The notes: generated from the sequence alone by a model not told the origin. DNA of 48,167 nucleotides from a bacterium (GCA_014360335.1 JACIXS010000419.1:1-48167), one strand, 5' to 3'. Counted from the first letter of the stretch, positions 34,608 through 42,737 are shown. Program-made: numbers and translations.

Positions 34608-37148
34608 TTGAGTAGTTCTGGATATGTTAATCCTTATTTAAATAGGATGCTTTCAGCTATAAAGTTAGATAAAGTATTTATACGAGGAGAAGGAAACTAT
34701 CTTTACGATGAAAATGGTATCCGCTATCTAGATTTCATATCCTCTTTTGGAGCTTTGCCGTTTGGATTTAACCATCCAGAGATATGGGAGGTTTTAGAAA
34801 GGATAAAGAAGGAGTCTATCCCTACCATTGTTCAGGCTTCTATTTCCAGGTATCAAGAAGAGGTAGCGGAAAAGTTGATTAATCTAGCCCCAGAAGGGTT
34901 TAGATATGTAGTATTTGCCAATTCTGGAACAGAAGCGGTTGAGATGGCTACAAAGATAGTTTCTCTATTGACTGGTAAAGAGAGATTAATAGTCGCCAAA
35001 GGTGGTTATCACGGTGTACAGAATGAAAGATTTACATATATACCATATGGAGATATAAGTGCTTTAGAGGAAGAGATAGAGAAGAATGCTAAGTATTATG
35101 CTGGTTTTATAGTAGAGCCTATTCAAGGAGAAGGAGGTATAATCTTACCTCCAGAGGATTATCTATCTAAGGTTAAATTCCTCTGCCATAAACATAACAT
35201 CGTATTTATATTAGATGAGATACAAACTGGTTTAGGCAGAACTGGTTCTCTTTTTTTGTGTGAAGGGAAAGACTTTATCCCAGACATATTACTTATTGGT
35301 AAGGTGTTAGGTGGGGGCTTATATCCTATAGGAGCCTGCCTAATTAGAGAAGAATTCTATCCAGAAGGTTTTGATCTGAATAATTTTTCTACTTTTGCGG
35401 GGAATAACATCGCCTGTATGATAGCGGATAAGGTTCTAGATATTTTGACGAGGGATGGTAGAAATTTGATAGACAGAATAAAAGAGAATGGGGAGAGATT
35501 AATTAAGGAGCTATTAAAGTTAAAGGATGAATTTCCCAATCTTATAAAAGATGTAAGAGGTAGAGGGTATTTATTAGGTATAGAATTAGAAATGAATAGA
35601 AGGATATATCCCCAAAGTATACTGAGTGTTCTCTCTGAACAGGAGAGGTTGGTTCCTCTAGTGATTAGTTATCTGTTGAATGAGAAGAGGATAAGATTAG
35701 CCCCTACGTTAAAAAATAATAAGGTTATAAGATTAGAGCCTTCTTTTATAACTACTTGGGACGAATGTCAAGAGGTTATAGATTCTCTTAAAAGTGTTTT
35801 TAATATCTTAGACAGAATGAATACTCCAGAGATTATACGTCCAATTCTTAATATAAGTAAAGAAAGTCTTTCAGTATATAATCTAGATATTATTGATAGA
35901 GAGCCTTGGGAAGATATTTCTCCTTCTTTGGAGGATGGACGTTTTGCCTTTTTAGTTCATCCCCTTGACCTTACAAACTATTATGAGTTTGACCCAACCC
36001 TTTCTGTCCTTCCTAAAGATAGGATAGCTCTCTTTTCTGAGATTGGAAAAGATTTAATAAAACCCTTTGTCATAGGAAAGGTCAGGTTAACTTCGGATTG
36101 TGGAGCTACCGCTTATGGTGAGTTTATAAATATCCCATACACTGCAAGACAGATGATAGAGACACCTCAAGATATAATACTTAAAGTAATAGAAGATGCT
36201 ATTACTCTTGCTATTGATAGAGGAGCAAGGATTCTTGGATTAGGTGCTTATACTTCTGTAGTTACAAGGGGGGGAACCTTAATCAAAGATAAGTATATTC
36301 CTCTAACTACAGGTAATAGCTACACTGTAGTAGCTAGTGTAGATGCATTAAAATTAGCTTCAGGTAAATTAGGAATTAATCTAAATCAAAGTACTGTTAG
36401 TGTTATAGGAGCAACTGGGTCTATAGGAAGGGCTTTAGCTATACTTTTGTCTGAAGATGTCCGTAGAATAATTTTAGTTGGAAATCCCTCTCACCCTAAG
36501 TCTAGCTCTAGGAGATTGAGAAAAGTGGGAGTGGACCTATGTGTGAATATAGTTAGACGTCTAGAATCTGGATGGAGACCTAATGATAAAACTATTGGTG
36601 ATTATCTATCAACCCTGAAGTTACCTCCTTTTGAAGACTTAGATAGCTGGGAAGAGATATTAGATTTACTTGAAGAGAAAGGTTATATAACAATTACTAC
36701 AGACCTTCCTTTGGCTGTGTCTTCTTCTGATATAATCGTTACAGCCACTAATAGTCCTAAAGAACTTATAGAACCTACCTATGTGAAGTTTGGAGCTATT
36801 ATATGCGATATATCTAGACCTCCTAATGTAAGTCCTCTGATGAAAGAGTTAAGACCAGATGTTTTGGTGATTGATGGTGGAGTCGTAGAAATACCTGGTA
36901 GACCATCACTAGGTTGGTACTTTGGATTTGAGAGAGGGTTAGCTTATGCCTGTATGGCAGAAACAATGATGTTAGCATTAGAAAAAAATTATTCTGATAT
37001 GAGCTTAGGAAGTGACCTTACGATAGAAGGAATCAATTATTTTAGGGAATTGGCAAAAAAACACGGATTTAAGATAAGCCAGCTGAGGAGTTTTGATAGA
37101 CCTGTCTCTGAAGAAGATTGGAATAAACTTATAGCCTCTAGACAATGA
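34608..37148 (+). CDS. Fusion: class III aminotransferase + acyl-ACP-reductase-like domain
   Basis: The TTG at 34608 is chosen because TAGGAGG ends seven bases upstream; TTG at 34602 is only one base from it. The 846-residue protein has a PLP class III aminotransferase (about 1-395) with NSGTEAVEMA, ILDEIQTGLGRTG and Lys 232 in LIGKVLGGGLYP. The second part (about 415-846) resembles cyanobacterial long-chain acyl-ACP reductase: TTGNSYT, the nucleotide motif IGATGSIGRA, IDGGVVEIPG and YACMAET, whose Cys (about 782) matches the Cys that forms the acyl thioester in that enzyme. Taken together the enzyme could reduce an acyl thioester to an aldehyde and transaminate it to an amine; this is inference. 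It overlaps the next gene's 3' end by 11 bases, convergent. Confidence 0.85.
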   Translation: MSSSGYVNPYLNRMLSAIKLDKVFIRGEGNYLYDENGIRYLDFISSFGALPFGFNHPEIWEVLERIKKESIPTIVQASISRYQEEVAEKLINLAPEGFRYVVFANSGTEAVEMATKIVSLLTGKERLIVAKGGYHGVQNERFTYIPYGDISALEEEIEKNAKYYAGFIVEPIQGEGGIILPPEDYLSKVKFLCHKHNIVFILDEIQTGLGRTGSLFLCEGKDFIPDILLIGKVLGGGLYPIGACLIREEFYPEGFDLNNFSTFAGNNIACMIADKVLDILTRDGRNLIDRIKENGERLIKELLKLKDEFPNLIKDVRGRGYLLGIELEMNRRIYPQSILSVLSEQERLVPLVISYLLNEKRIRLAPTLKNNKVIRLEPSFITTWDECQEVIDSLKSVFNILDRMNTPEIIRPILNISKESLSVYNLDIIDREPWEDISPSLEDGRFAFLVHPLDLTNYYEFDPTLSVLPKDRIALFSEIGKDLIKPFVIGKVRLTSDCGATAYGEFINIPYTARQMIETPQDIILKVIEDAITLAIDRGARILGLGAYTSVVTRGGTLIKDKYIPLTTGNSYTVVASVDALKLASGKLGINLNQSTVSVIGATGSIGRALAILLSEDVRRIILVGNPSHPKSSSRRLRKVGVDLCVNIVRRLESGWRPNDKTIGDYLSTLKLPPFEDLDSWEEILDLLEEKGYITITTDLPLAVSSSDIIVTATNSPKELIEPTYVKFGAIICDISRPPNVSPLMKELRPDVLVIDGGVVEIPGRPSLGWYFGFERGLAYACMAETMMLALEKNYSDMSLGSDLTIEGINYFRELAKKHGFKISQLRSFDRPVSEEDWNKLIASRQ

Positions 37149-37587
37149 TATCTATTATAACACCTTTTGTTAAAGCTTCTATTCTCAAAATATCTATCTT
37201 CCTTCTTATCTCATCTAATTTTTCATTTATAAGAGGATTATTAAATCTTTCCATACTCTTTAATAATCTCTCCTCTTCTATCAGCTCTCGAATTTCCATT
37301 TTTATCTCATCTGTGTCCTTTGATAATACTTCTGTAACCTCTCTATGACTTCTGTCTTTAAACTTTACTCTAGATTCGCCTCCAACAACTACTAGCCTTT
37401 TTGTTTTTGGGTCTATAGCAAATTTGACTTTTATTTCCGCATCTACGATTTCTTTGTTAGTGTTTAATGCGTATCTTTTAAATACCCTAACGTTTAGTGC
37501 TTCGTGAGACAAAACTCCAGTAATAGCATCAAAGCCTTGATAAAATCTATAAGTAGCACCCTCTCCTGTAAATGTAGTAACTTGCAT
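37138..37587 (-). CDS. Conserved-looking protein of unknown function
   Basis: A protein of 149 residues from the ATG at 37587, which has GGAGG five bases upstream (an ATG six codons earlier lacks one). I do not recognise the family. The N-terminal part (about 1-80) looks beta-rich, with FTGEGATYRFYQGFDAITG and several strands around KVKFAIDPKTKRLVVVGG. The C-terminal part (about 90-145) is charged and helical, possibly coiled coil (EIRELIEEERLLKSMERF). No signal peptide, membrane helix or metal motif is visible. It converges with the aminotransferase fusion gene, overlapping by 11 bases, and diverges from the SCIFF peptide gene. Confidence 0.65.
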   Translation of the reverse strand: MQVTTFTGEGATYRFYQGFDAITGVLSHEALNVRVFKRYALNTNKEIVDAEIKVKFAIDPKTKRLVVVGGESRVKFKDRSHREVTEVLSKDTDEIKMEIRELIEEERLLKSMERFNNPLINEKLDEIRRKIDILRIEALTKGVIIDIIV

Positions 37588-37667
37588 ATTAAGACCTCCA
37601 GACATATATTTTACTATAAAATCTCAAAAAAGAAAGATAAATATCTTAATCACAGATATCCTTTTTA

Positions 37668-37676
37668 TGATATAAT
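37668..37676 (+). promoter_or_regulatory. Extended -10 promoter of the SCIFF operon
   Basis: TG-A-TATAAT (37668-37676) lies 30 bases before the SCIFF peptide ATG; no good -35 is seen. The same TGATATAAT string precedes hcp. Confidence 0.55.
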
Positions 37677-37706
37677 AAGAGAAATTAAAAGCAGTGGAGG
37701 GACAGT

Positions 37707-37874
37707 ATGGGAAGACATATCAGGATAATAACAGAATCATCAATAGATAAGAAAGAGGCGAAGAAGAATTGTCAGGAGTGTCAGACTCCTTGTAGGTCTG
37801 CCTGCAAGACTAGTATGACGGTCGGGAATCTAGTCTGCGAGGTAAAGAGACCATTAGGGAAATGGACTTGGTGA
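37707..37874 (+). CDS. SCIFF-family ribosomal peptide precursor (five-cysteine variant)
   Basis: A 55-residue peptide gene with GGAGG six bases before its ATG. The core NCQECQTPCRSACKTSMTV matches SCIFF peptides (six cysteines in forty-five residues), which a radical-SAM enzyme converts to a thioether-linked product. Cysteines are C22, C25, C29, C33 and C44. The pair known to form the thioether in clostridial SCIFF (Cys and a Thr five residues on) is kept as C33 and T38, but the usual fifth cysteine is M37. The C-terminus runs about ten residues past the last Cys and ends in KWTW. The maturase gene follows, overlapping by up to 13 bases. SCIFF function in the cell is unknown. Confidence 0.9.
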   Translation: MGRHIRIITESSIDKKEAKKNCQECQTPCRSACKTSMTVGNLVCEVKRPLGKWTW

Positions 37875-39160
37875 AGAGAGATTGGCATCCATTCTCTATC
37901 CAGGGAGAATATTTTTTATTTAACAGTCTTGGTTCCCTCTATCAATTAGATGAAGAGGGGGCTAAGGCTGTTGAATCTATCCTTGAAGGAAATAAAGACC
38001 CTCATATTTCTGAAGAGGTCTACAGAGAGATAGAAGAGGTATTAGCCCCTTATGAGTCTGTTGAGATTCAAACTTACGATAACTTGACATTGAAATCTCT
38101 CTGCCTGAATGTTTCTCATTCCTGTAATATGCTCTGCAATTACTGTTTTACAAGTCATAATCTTACATCTGATGGATCTCTTATGAGCTTAGAGACAGCC
38201 TGTAAGGCGATAGATTTCTTAATTGAGGCTTCAAAGGATACGAAGAACATAGAGATAGATTTCTTTGGGGGAGAGCCATTATTAAATTTGGATGTTGTTA
38301 GGGATGCAAGTATATACGGAAAGAAGAGGGCAATCGAGTCTAATAAAAATCTAAGGATAACTCTTACTACAAATGGTCTTCTTCTATCTGAAAAGAATTT
38401 AGACTTACTAGATAAGTTAGAAATAAGTATAGTCTTAAGTCTCGATGGAGGTGAGAAGGTACATAATATACATAGACATTTAATAAATGGGGACGGTTCT
38501 TTTGAGTATATATTACCTAATGCTATGGAGCTAGCTAGAAGGAGACAAGAGGGAGGATACTATATAAGAGGTACTTATACCGCAGAGACTTTAAACTTTT
38601 CTGATAGTTTTAAAGAGCTGGTTGACCTAGGATTTAGGTATATATCTCTTGAACCTGTAGTAACAAGTGATAAGTATCTTTCAATAAAGCAAGAACATAT
38701 CCCTATTTTGAGAGAAGAGTACAGAAAGGTAGCAGAAGAATGTTTGAAAAGTGACGTAAAGTTTTTTCACTTTGAATTACCATTAGAAGAAGGAGCTTGT
38801 TTACCGAGATTAGCTAGAGGATGCGGTGCTGGAGTAGAGTATATGGCAGTAACCCCTGCTGGTGAGATATATCCCTGCCATCAGTTTGTTGGACATACCC
38901 AATTTAAATTAGGTAATATTGAGGGAAGACATATTAACAAAGATTTACAGGAGAAATTTAAAATCTTAAATAGCATAGATAATAAGCCTATATGTAGAGA
39001 TTGCTGGGCTAGATACCTCTGTGGAGGAGGTTGCCTAGCCAACAATTTCAATATAAATAGGAATATTACAGAGCCATACGGAGTTGGTTGTGAGATACAA
39101 AAGTTAAGAATAGAATATGCTCTATGGTTAAGAGCAAAAAGATTGGAGGTAAAGGTATGA
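37862..39160 (+). CDS. SCIFF radical-SAM maturase (SPASM type)
   Basis: A radical-SAM enzyme of up to 432 residues. The cluster motif is CNMLCNYC (CX3CX2C, about residues 88-95), followed by FFGGEPLLN (about 139-147) and TTNGLLL. The C-terminal SPASM/Twitch region has cysteines in RGCGAGVEYMAVTPAG, YPCHQF, CRDCWARYLCGGGCLAN and VGCEI for two further Fe-S clusters. It sits directly after the SCIFF peptide gene, so it is the thioether-forming maturase. Start choice is uncertain: AGGGA at 37856-37860 suits TTG 37868 or GTG 37871 better than ATG 37862, costing two or three residues. The beta-barrel gene starts within its stop codon. Confidence 0.9.
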   Translation: MDLVKRDWHPFSIQGEYFLFNSLGSLYQLDEEGAKAVESILEGNKDPHISEEVYREIEEVLAPYESVEIQTYDNLTLKSLCLNVSHSCNMLCNYCFTSHNLTSDGSLMSLETACKAIDFLIEASKDTKNIEIDFFGGEPLLNLDVVRDASIYGKKRAIESNKNLRITLTTNGLLLSEKNLDLLDKLEISIVLSLDGGEKVHNIHRHLINGDGSFEYILPNAMELARRRQEGGYYIRGTYTAETLNFSDSFKELVDLGFRYISLEPVVTSDKYLSIKQEHIPILREEYRKVAEECLKSDVKFFHFELPLEEGACLPRLARGCGAGVEYMAVTPAGEIYPCHQFVGHTQFKLGNIEGRHINKDLQEKFKILNSIDNKPICRDCWARYLCGGGCLANNFNINRNITEPYGVGCEIQKLRIEYALWLRAKRLEVKV

Positions 39161-39774
39161 GGATAAAGGTTTTTTTAATTACAACTGTAGTCTTAATGTC
39201 TTTTTGTGGTTTGGTAAATGCAAATACTCTATCTAATTGGGGACCAACTGGATTATCAGAAATACCGACTGCAGATGTATTAGATTTTGGAGTAGCGGTA
39301 GCTCCTAATATTGGTTTTTATGGGGAGGATACCTTAGTAAGGATACCCATTACCTTAGGATTGGGTATTGGTGCAGAGATAGGGGTAACTGGTCTTTCTC
39401 TTCCCTCATCATCGGATTTGATACCTATAATCCATGCAAAGCTAAATGTTATAGAGGAAAAGCCTCTCCTACCTGGTTTATCTATAGGAGGACTCTTTGA
39501 TGTGAATAATGCCATAGGAGGGACATCTTTCTATGTTGTTCTTTCTAAAGCATTAGGCAACTTAAAGGGACATATAGGTATAGGGAGTGGAATATATGAA
39601 AGTATATTTGGAGCGTTGGAATTTAAGCTTACCGACAATATAGACCTATTAGGTTTTTATAAATCTGAGCAGTTTGGCGTTGCCCTTAACATAAATGTGC
39701 TCTCATTTTTAAATGCTACAATAACTTATCATGAAGGACTAATACTCCAAGTAGGAGCGAATATTTCACTATAA
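39157..39774 (+). CDS. Secreted beta-barrel-like protein, possible outer membrane protein
   Basis: A 205-residue protein starting at the ATG that overlaps the maturase stop (ATGA), with GGAGGT upstream. Residues about 1-22 form a signal peptide ending near VNA-NT. The mature part alternates hydrophobic and polar residues in Gly-rich strands (ITLGLGIGAEIGVTGL, GHIGIGSGIYESIFG) and ends in LQVGANISL, with a hydrophobic final residue, as in small outer-membrane beta-barrels. The opening GPTGLSEIPTADVLDFG resembles YjbH-like barrel proteins. It suggests a diderm cell. Its direct coupling to a SCIFF maturase is unexpected. A surface-exposed or periplasmic lipocalin-like fold is an alternative. Confidence 0.7.
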   Translation: MRIKVFLITTVVLMSFCGLVNANTLSNWGPTGLSEIPTADVLDFGVAVAPNIGFYGEDTLVRIPITLGLGIGAEIGVTGLSLPSSSDLIPIIHAKLNVIEEKPLLPGLSIGGLFDVNNAIGGTSFYVVLSKALGNLKGHIGIGSGIYESIFGALEFKLTDNIDLLGFYKSEQFGVALNINVLSFLNATITYHEGLILQVGANISL

Positions 39775-39776
39775 CT

Positions 39777-40214
39777 ATGAAACAGATACTTGTTATAGAT
39801 GGCTTAGGCGGAGGATTAGGCGCTGAAATTATAGCTAGATTGAAAGGAATACCTGATATAGAGATAATAGCGGTAGGGACCAATTCATTTGCTACTGGAA
39901 ATATGTTAAAAGCAGGTGCTAGTAAAGGTGCTACTGGAGAGAATGCTATAAAGATGTGTTCTCTAGATGCCGATATTATCGTAGGACCTTGGGGGATAGT
40001 CATACCCAACAGTATGATGGGTGAAATTACTCCAGGAATAGCAGAAGCTGTAGCTACTAGTAAGGCTATAAAGGTATTGATCCCTGTATCTCATCCTAGA
40101 GTTATATTAGTTGAGGAGACAGTTTCATCTTTGAATAGATTGATAAGTCTAGCTATCGAAAAGATAATGGAGATATTAGATGGAAGAGATGATACTTCTA
40201 AAAAGAGCCCCTAA
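39777..40214 (+). CDS. DUF3842 family protein
   Basis: A 145-residue protein whose pattern matches DUF3842: MKQILVIDGLGGGLGAEI at the start, VGTNSFATGNMLKAGAS (about 37-53), GATGENAI and IVGPWGIVIPNSMMGEITP (about 73-91). The glycine-rich start and alternating strands suggest a Rossmann-like nucleotide fold. The function is not known; the family is common in anaerobic Bacillota. It begins two bases after the barrel gene and overlaps the DUF2007 gene. Confidence 0.85.
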   Translation: MKQILVIDGLGGGLGAEIIARLKGIPDIEIIAVGTNSFATGNMLKAGASKGATGENAIKMCSLDADIIVGPWGIVIPNSMMGEITPGIAEAVATSKAIKVLIPVSHPRVILVEETVSSLNRLISLAIEKIMEILDGRDDTSKKSP

Positions 40215-40437
40215 TAAGACAGAGGCAGAAATAGTAAAAGGCTATTTGGAGAGTAATGGAATCTACGTTTTTCTAAAGTCTTCTACTGTTCCCTATGGTA
40301 ATGGGCCAGTTATGGGTATAGGTGGACCAGTAGAGATATGGATTCCAAAAAGCTTTTTAGAGACCGCAACAGATTTGTTAGCAAAAAGGGAAGTTGAAGA
40401 GGGAGGTGGCATCGAAGATGATTCCGTTAAGGGATAG
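40180..40437 (+). CDS. DUF2007 small protein
   Basis: An 85-residue single-domain protein of the DUF2007 type: VLLKRAPNKTEAEI-like opening, then VKGYLESNGIYVFLKSS and IWIPKSFLETATDLLA. The ferredoxin-like fold is seen in putative signal-transducing proteins of unknown ligand. Two starts are possible, ATG 40180 and ATG 40189; the overlap with DUF3842 is 35 or 26 bases. Its 3' end overlaps the rhomboid gene. I cannot assign a function. Confidence 0.75.
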   Translation: MEEMILLKRAPNKTEAEIVKGYLESNGIYVFLKSSTVPYGNGPVMGIGGPVEIWIPKSFLETATDLLAKREVEEGGGIEDDSVKG

Positions 40438-41119
40438 TATACCTTCGAGAAGATTTCCTATAGTCAATGTTATGCTTATAATAGCCAACTTTATAGCCTT
40501 CTTCTATGAACTCTCTCTTGGAGGCGAGCTAGAGAGATTTATATTTCAATATGGCATAATCCCAGCAAGATTTGTGCATGATGTATTAAATCTTGACTCT
40601 GTATCTGTAAGAGATGTTGTCGTTCCTTTCTTTACTGCTATATTCTTACACGGAGGATGGTATCACATACTTAGTAATATGTTATATCTTTGGATATTTG
40701 GAGATAACGTTGAGGATAGGATGGGACATTTTAAATATCTAATCTTTTATCTCTTCTGCGGTATTATGTCAAGCTTTGCACATATCCTGACAAATTTATC
40801 TTCTCCTATCCCTACCATAGGGGCTAGTGGTGCAATTTCAGGTGTATTAGGGGCTTATTTTATAATATTCCCTGAATCTAGGATTATGACTCTACTACCA
40901 TTTGGTTTTTTCCTTCATATAGCTGCTATTCCGGCTTTTCTCTTCTTAGGCTTCTGGTTTATCTCTCAAACCCTGAATGGTATTGCTAGCCTAGCAGTAA
41001 GGACATATATGACTACCGGTGGGGTTGCATGGTGGGCTCATATAGGGGGATTTGTGACAGGTTTTATAATAGGTATTCGGTTTAGACGAAGGTATAGACC
41101 TTACTATTATGGATGGTAA
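40418..41119 (+). CDS. Rhomboid family intramembrane serine protease
   Basis: A protein of 233 residues from ATG 40418, nine bases after GGGAGGTGG; a TTG at 40394 lies before that site. Six or more membrane helices are evident. The rhomboid set is complete: HGGWYHILSNMLYLWIFG (His/Asn side), catalytic Ser137 in GASGAISG and catalytic His208 in WAHIGGFVTG. It cleaves membrane-anchored proteins within the bilayer; targets are unknown. A loop with conserved WxR-type residues is not obvious. It overlaps DUF2007 by 20 bases. Confidence 0.92.
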   Translation: MIPLRDSIPSRRFPIVNVMLIIANFIAFFYELSLGGELERFIFQYGIIPARFVHDVLNLDSVSVRDVVVPFFTAIFLHGGWYHILSNMLYLWIFGDNVEDRMGHFKYLIFYLFCGIMSSFAHILTNLSSPIPTIGASGAISGVLGAYFIIFPESRIMTLLPFGFFLHIAAIPAFLFLGFWFISQTLNGIASLAVRTYMTTGGVAWWAHIGGFVTGFIIGIRFRRRYRPYYYGW

Positions 41120-41128
41120 AAGGAGGAG

Positions 41129-41653
41129 ATGATGAAGGAACATATTAAGCGAGCACTTTTATTGGCTTTCATATGTGCATTCTCTGCTGGAACTTTAGGG
41201 TATTTTTATCAACTTACTACTCCAATCATAAAGGAACAGCAACTAAAAATGCAAGTTTCCCTACAACAAGAAGTATTGCCACAAGCTATGGAATTTAAAG
41301 ATGTTACTGTTAATGGTTATACGGTGCATTTAGGTTTAAGTAATGGAGATGTAGTTGGTGGAACAGCAAAGGTTACCGTGAGAGGTTATGGCGGAAATAT
41401 AGATTTAGTGGTTGGGATGGATATAAATAAGAGAATAACAGGTGTAAGGGTGTTATCTCATAGTGAAACTCCTGGATTAGGGGAGAAGGCGGTAAAGAAT
41501 GATTATCTGGAGCAATATATAAATAAATCGAATGATAATATAAATACTGTAAAGTTTATAACAGGAGCTACAATATCGAGTAAAGCAATACGAGAAGGAG
41601 TGAAAAAAGGTATAGCCTTAATATCTAAGGCTTTGGAGGAATATCAAAGATGA
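41129..41653 (+). CDS. rnfG: RnfG-like FMN-binding subunit, separated from the rnf operon
   Basis: A 174-residue protein with one N-terminal membrane helix (about 7-27) and an FMN-binding domain. The covalent FMN site is TGATISS, with Thr148 the expected attachment residue, and LSHSETPGLGEKA (about 110-122) is the conserved segment before it. This is RnfG of the Rnf complex, normally encoded between rnfD and rnfE. Here it lies 34 kb from rnfDEA and overlaps a nicotinate phosphoribosyltransferase-like gene by four bases. Two adjacent ATGs (41129, 41132) follow AAAGGAGGAG. An FMN-binding protein for another electron path is possible. Confidence 0.88.
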   Translation: MMKEHIKRALLLAFICAFSAGTLGYFYQLTTPIIKEQQLKMQVSLQQEVLPQAMEFKDVTVNGYTVHLGLSNGDVVGGTAKVTVRGYGGNIDLVVGMDINKRITGVRVLSHSETPGLGEKAVKNDYLEQYINKSNDNINTVKFITGATISSKAIREGVKKGIALISKALEEYQR

Positions 41654-42666
41654 GAAGACTATTTTCTGCTTCTGAGGAAGAGATTATAAGCGGAAAAACG
41701 ACGGATATATATTTTGAAAGGACCTATAAAGTTTTAAATAGTATAGGAGCTCTCAATACCCCTGTAGTTGGAGAGATCTTCCCTAGAAAGAGCGGATACC
41801 TAGGTGGAGTTAAAGAGGTATTAAATCTTTTAGAAGGGAAAAAGGTTAGAATCTATTCTATTGAAGAGGGGGAATATATAGAAGAAAAAGAAGTAATAAT
41901 GCGTATTGAAGGGCCATATGGAGAGTTTGGTATATATGAAACTGCTATACTTGGAATTTTAGCTTCTTCGACTGGGTGGGTAACTGCAGCTAGAGAATGT
42001 AAAGAAGCCAGTAATGGAAAACCTGTTCTATCGTTTGGAGCTAGACATGTACATCCTGCGGTAGCTTCTGTGATGGATAGGTCAGCTATAATAGGGGGAG
42101 TCGATGGGGTAAGTTCTATACTTGGAGCAGAACTAGTAGGGATAATCCCTTCTGGAACTATGCCTCATTCCTTAATATTAATTATTGGCGATACGGTTGA
42201 AGCAGCTAGAGCATTTCATAAGGTTCATCCAGAAATTCCACTGGTTGTTTTAGTTGATACATTTAAGGATGAGGCAGAGGAGGCTATAAGAGTGGCAAGA
42301 GAATTTGGGAAATCTTTATACGGAGTAAGACTTGATACCCCTGGAGAGAGGGGCGGTGTAACACCGGAATTGGTTCGAGAGGTAAGACTAAGACTCAATC
42401 AAGAAGGCTTCGACTATGTAAAGATATTTGTCTCAGGAGGGTTAAATCCTACTAGGATAAAGGTTCTTTCTGAAGCTGGCGCAGATGTTTTCGGGGTTGG
42501 TAGTTATATATCTGGAGCTTCACCCATTGATATGACTCTAGATTTGAAAGTGGTTAAAGGAAAACCGTTAGCTAAGAGAGGAAGAATTCCAGGTATTACA
42601 CAAAATCCTAGACTTAAACTTGTGTATGATAACTTGGTGCCGGAAGCCGGGGTCGAACCGGCATGA
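41650..42666 (+). CDS. Nicotinate phosphoribosyltransferase-like protein
   Basis: A 338-residue member of the nicotinate phosphoribosyltransferase family (short subgroup). Conserved blocks are SFGARHVHPAVASVMDRSA (about 127-145), IPSGTMPHSLIL (about 168-179) and the phosphate-binding IFVSGGLNP with GVGSYISGA near 260-285. The enzyme makes nicotinate mononucleotide from nicotinate and PRPP in NAD salvage, which suits an NADH-linked neighbour such as RnfG. The last ten residues (LVPEAGVEPA) are read from the antisense strand of a tRNA-Leu gene; the stop TGA lies in that tRNA's variable arm. Confidence 0.88.
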   Translation: MRRLFSASEEEIISGKTTDIYFERTYKVLNSIGALNTPVVGEIFPRKSGYLGGVKEVLNLLEGKKVRIYSIEEGEYIEEKEVIMRIEGPYGEFGIYETAILGILASSTGWVTAARECKEASNGKPVLSFGARHVHPAVASVMDRSAIIGGVDGVSSILGAELVGIIPSGTMPHSLILIIGDTVEAARAFHKVHPEIPLVVLVDTFKDEAEEAIRVAREFGKSLYGVRLDTPGERGGVTPELVREVRLRLNQEGFDYVKIFVSGGLNPTRIKVLSEAGADVFGVGSYISGASPIDMTLDLKVVKGKPLAKRGRIPGITQNPRLKLVYDNLVPEAGVEPA

Positions 42667-42723
42667 GCTAAAAAGCTCAGCGGATTTTAAGTCCGCAGCG
42701 TCTACCTATTCCGCCATTCCGGC
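42635..42723 (-). tRNA. tRNA-Leu (UAA)
   Basis: A complete class II tRNA of 89 bases including an encoded CCA. The acceptor arms GCCGGAA and TTCCGGC pair, the anticodon loop reads CTTAAAA with anticodon TAA, the T arm contains GGTTCGACCCC, and the long variable arm is a GAGCTTTTTAGCTC hairpin, all typical of tRNA-Leu. Its 3' end overlaps about 32 bases of the converging phosphoribosyltransferase gene. Confidence 0.96.
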
Positions 42724-42737
42724 AGTTTCTAGTATCT

